A stretch of 64,000 bases of DNA from contig NZ_CP085193.1 in NCBI RefSeq assembly GCF_024298965.1, positions 4,836,001 through 4,900,000 of the forward strand, read 5' to 3'. The notes under the pieces were generated by a model. The model was not told where the DNA came from. It searched no databases and worked only from the letters and a program-made list of their open reading frames with translations. The stretch's first letter is position 1, and each line of letters begins with the position of its first letter. Below are positions 62,808-64,000 of the stretch, in pieces. Both the position numbers and the translations under genes were made by a program. The stretch comes from Streptomyces rapamycinicus NRRL 5491. GTDB taxonomy: Bacteria; Actinomycetota; Actinomycetes; Streptomycetales; Streptomycetaceae.

Positions 62808-64000
62808 CTAGGCCAGCAGGACGACGTCCACCTCGGCGCCGGGGGCGACCTGGGTGACGTCCTCGGGGACGACGATCAGCGCGTTGGCGTGTGCCATGGC
62901 CTTGATCAGGTGCGATCCCGCGCCGCCCACCGGGCTGACGGTGGCCGGCCCGTCAAGCGTGGCGGGCTCGTACCAGCCGCGCAGGAACTGGCGCCTGTCC
63001 TTGGGCGAGGAGGCGACGCCCTCGGGGCACACCGCCTGGACGGTGGTGCGGTGGACGTCGGCGCTGCCCAGCATGGTGCGGATGACGGGGCGCACGAAGA
63101 GCTCGAAGGAGACGTACGAGCTCACCGGGTTGCCGGGCAGGGCCATCAGCGGGGTGTTCTCCGGGCCGACGCGGCCGAAGCCCTGGGGCTTCCCGGGCTG
63201 CATGGCCAGCTTGCGGAAGTGCACCTCGTGCATCGCCTCCTTGACCACGTCGTAGGCGCCGACGCTGACGCCGCCACTGGTGACGACGATGTCGGCGCGG
63301 ACCAGCTGGTCCTCGACGGCGGCGCGCAGCGTGGCGGCGTCGTCGGCCACCGCGCCCACCCGGTAGGCGATCGCGCCGGCCTCCCGGGCGGCGGCCGTGA
63401 GCTGGAAGCTGTTGGAGTCGTGGATCCGGCCGGGGCCCGGCTCCACACCGGGCTGGACCAGCTCGCTGCCGGTGGAGAGCACCACCACTCGCGGCCGGGG
63501 CCGCACCATCACGGTGGCCCGGCCGAGCGCGGCCAGCAGCCCGAGCTGCGAGGCGCCCAGGACCGTGCCGGCGCGCAGCGCGAGCTCGCCCGCGTCCGCG
63601 TCGCTGCCCCGGGTGCGCACGTGCTGGCCCTCCCGCGCCGGGCGGAAGACGCGCACCCTGCCGCTGCCGCCGTGGGGGTCGGAGCCCCGCGCGGGCATAT
63701 GGGTGACCGGTCCGCTGTCGAGCCCGCCGTCGGTCCACTCGACGGGGACGATGGCCTGGCCGCCGGGCGGGACCGGGGCGCCGGTCATGATCCGGGCCGC
63801 CTCGCCCGGGCCCACGGCGGGCAGGTCACCGCTGCCCGCCGCGATGTCGCCGATGACGGTCAGCACCGCGGGATGGTCCTCGGTCGCGGCCGCGACGTCA
63901 GCCGTACGGACGGCATAGCCGTCCATGGAGCTGTTGTCGAACGGCGGAAGCGCGCCGGGGACGGTGACGTCCTCCACCAGGACGCAGCCCTGGGCCTCGA
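62808..64000 (-). CDS. glp: MoeA/gephyrin-like protein (Glp), 5' end outside the window
   Basis: About 397 residues of a MoeA-family protein are visible; the first few residues are beyond the right edge. [14 protein letters not shown] is the N-terminal MoeA signature, [20 protein letters not shown] the next, [10 protein letters not shown] and [12 protein letters not shown] the MoCF active-site loops, and [20 protein letters not shown] the domain IV link. It could insert Mo into molybdopterin. As the neighbour of sepX it also fits Glp, the moonlighting gephyrin-like divisome protein of actinobacteria. Which role dominates cannot be told here. Confidence 0.92.
   Translation of the reverse strand, partial: EAQGCVLVEDVTVPGALPPFDNSSMDGYAVRTADVAAATEDHPAVLTVIGDIAAGSGDLPAVGPGEAARIMTGAPVPPGGQAIVPVEWTDGGLDSGPVTHMPARGSDPHGGSGRVRVFRPAREGQHVRTRGSDADAGELALRAGTVLGASQLGLLAALGRATVMVRPRPRVVVLSTGSELVQPGVEPGPGRIHDSNSFQLTAAAREAGAIAYRVGAVADDAATLRAAVEDQLVRADIVVTSGGVSVGAYDVVKEAMHEVHFRKLAMQPGKPQGFGRVGPENTPLMALPGNPVSSYVSFELFVRPVIRTMLGSADVHRTTVQAVCPEGVASSPKDRRQFLRGWYEPATLDGPATVSPVGGAGSHLIKAMAHANALIVVPEDVTQVAPGAEVDVVLLA

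Overview
The window is about 72% GC and has the codon use, GTG starts, GTGA/ATGA stop-start overlaps and gene families of a Streptomyces chromosome arm-core region. From memory (not checked), the order ppc, desaturase, tam/tamR, galTEK, ispE, rsmA, rpfB, tatD, rsmI, O-mannosyltransferase, PBP, cbiMQO, moaC/moeA matches the SCO31xx region of S. coelicolor. Most of it is conserved core; accessory material is scattered singly.

Layout. 1-4277: 5' part of ppc (leftward), then a rightward acyl desaturase and its probable TetR regulator. 4350-8693: small membrane proteins, a decayed oxidoreductase, a Uma2 protein, and the tam/tamR pair with a perfect operator between them. 8652-16140: the galactose block, with galT-galE-galK leftward, a divergent Na+/solute symporter plus a small membrane partner, flanked by two atypical LuxR-type response regulators. 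16407-27018: a leftward housekeeping run (membrane-anchored beta-propeller, ABC-F ATPase, ispE, rsmA, rpfB, tatD, zinc-ribbon protein, rsmI). 27224-32328: rightward O-mannosyltransferase, lipoprotein PBP, YbaK and an EamA transporter. 32423-35568: an EACC1 protein coupled to a caspase that carries a transmembrane segment and a complete oligopeptide-binding (SBP family 5) domain. This is the most unusual system in the window: an outside sensor wired to an inside protease. 35541-40005: a divergent SDR/serine hydrolase pair and a Streptomyces-type XRE-DUF397 module with a three-gene cassette that contains a TTA codon. 40093-42811: an ECF-type Ni/Co transporter with a Nur-box-like operator. 43037-49503: TetR-MMPL and a tricorn protease. 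49582-54404: a small R/Q/E-rich protein, a leftward Baeyer-Villiger monooxygenase/hydrolase/SDR operon and its divergent MerR regulator. 54537-59423: exoA, a GNAT, a secreted trypsin-like lipoprotein, Dps and a membrane pseudokinase. 59511-64000: tRNA-Ala(CGC) and the sepX-GNAT-mog-moaC-moeA/glp cluster, which links cell division with molybdenum-cofactor-type proteins.

Window-wide patterns. At least six genes end inside or next to short tandem repeats (11-21 bp) whose units include or touch the stop codon. At least eight starts have a TANNNT -10 box six or seven bases upstream and no Shine-Dalgarno, so leaderless mRNAs are likely. The octamer CCGTAAGG (either strand) was found by eye 16 times, several-fold above a base-composition estimate. 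All similarity statements rest on reading the sequence and recalled family knowledge; no database search was run.
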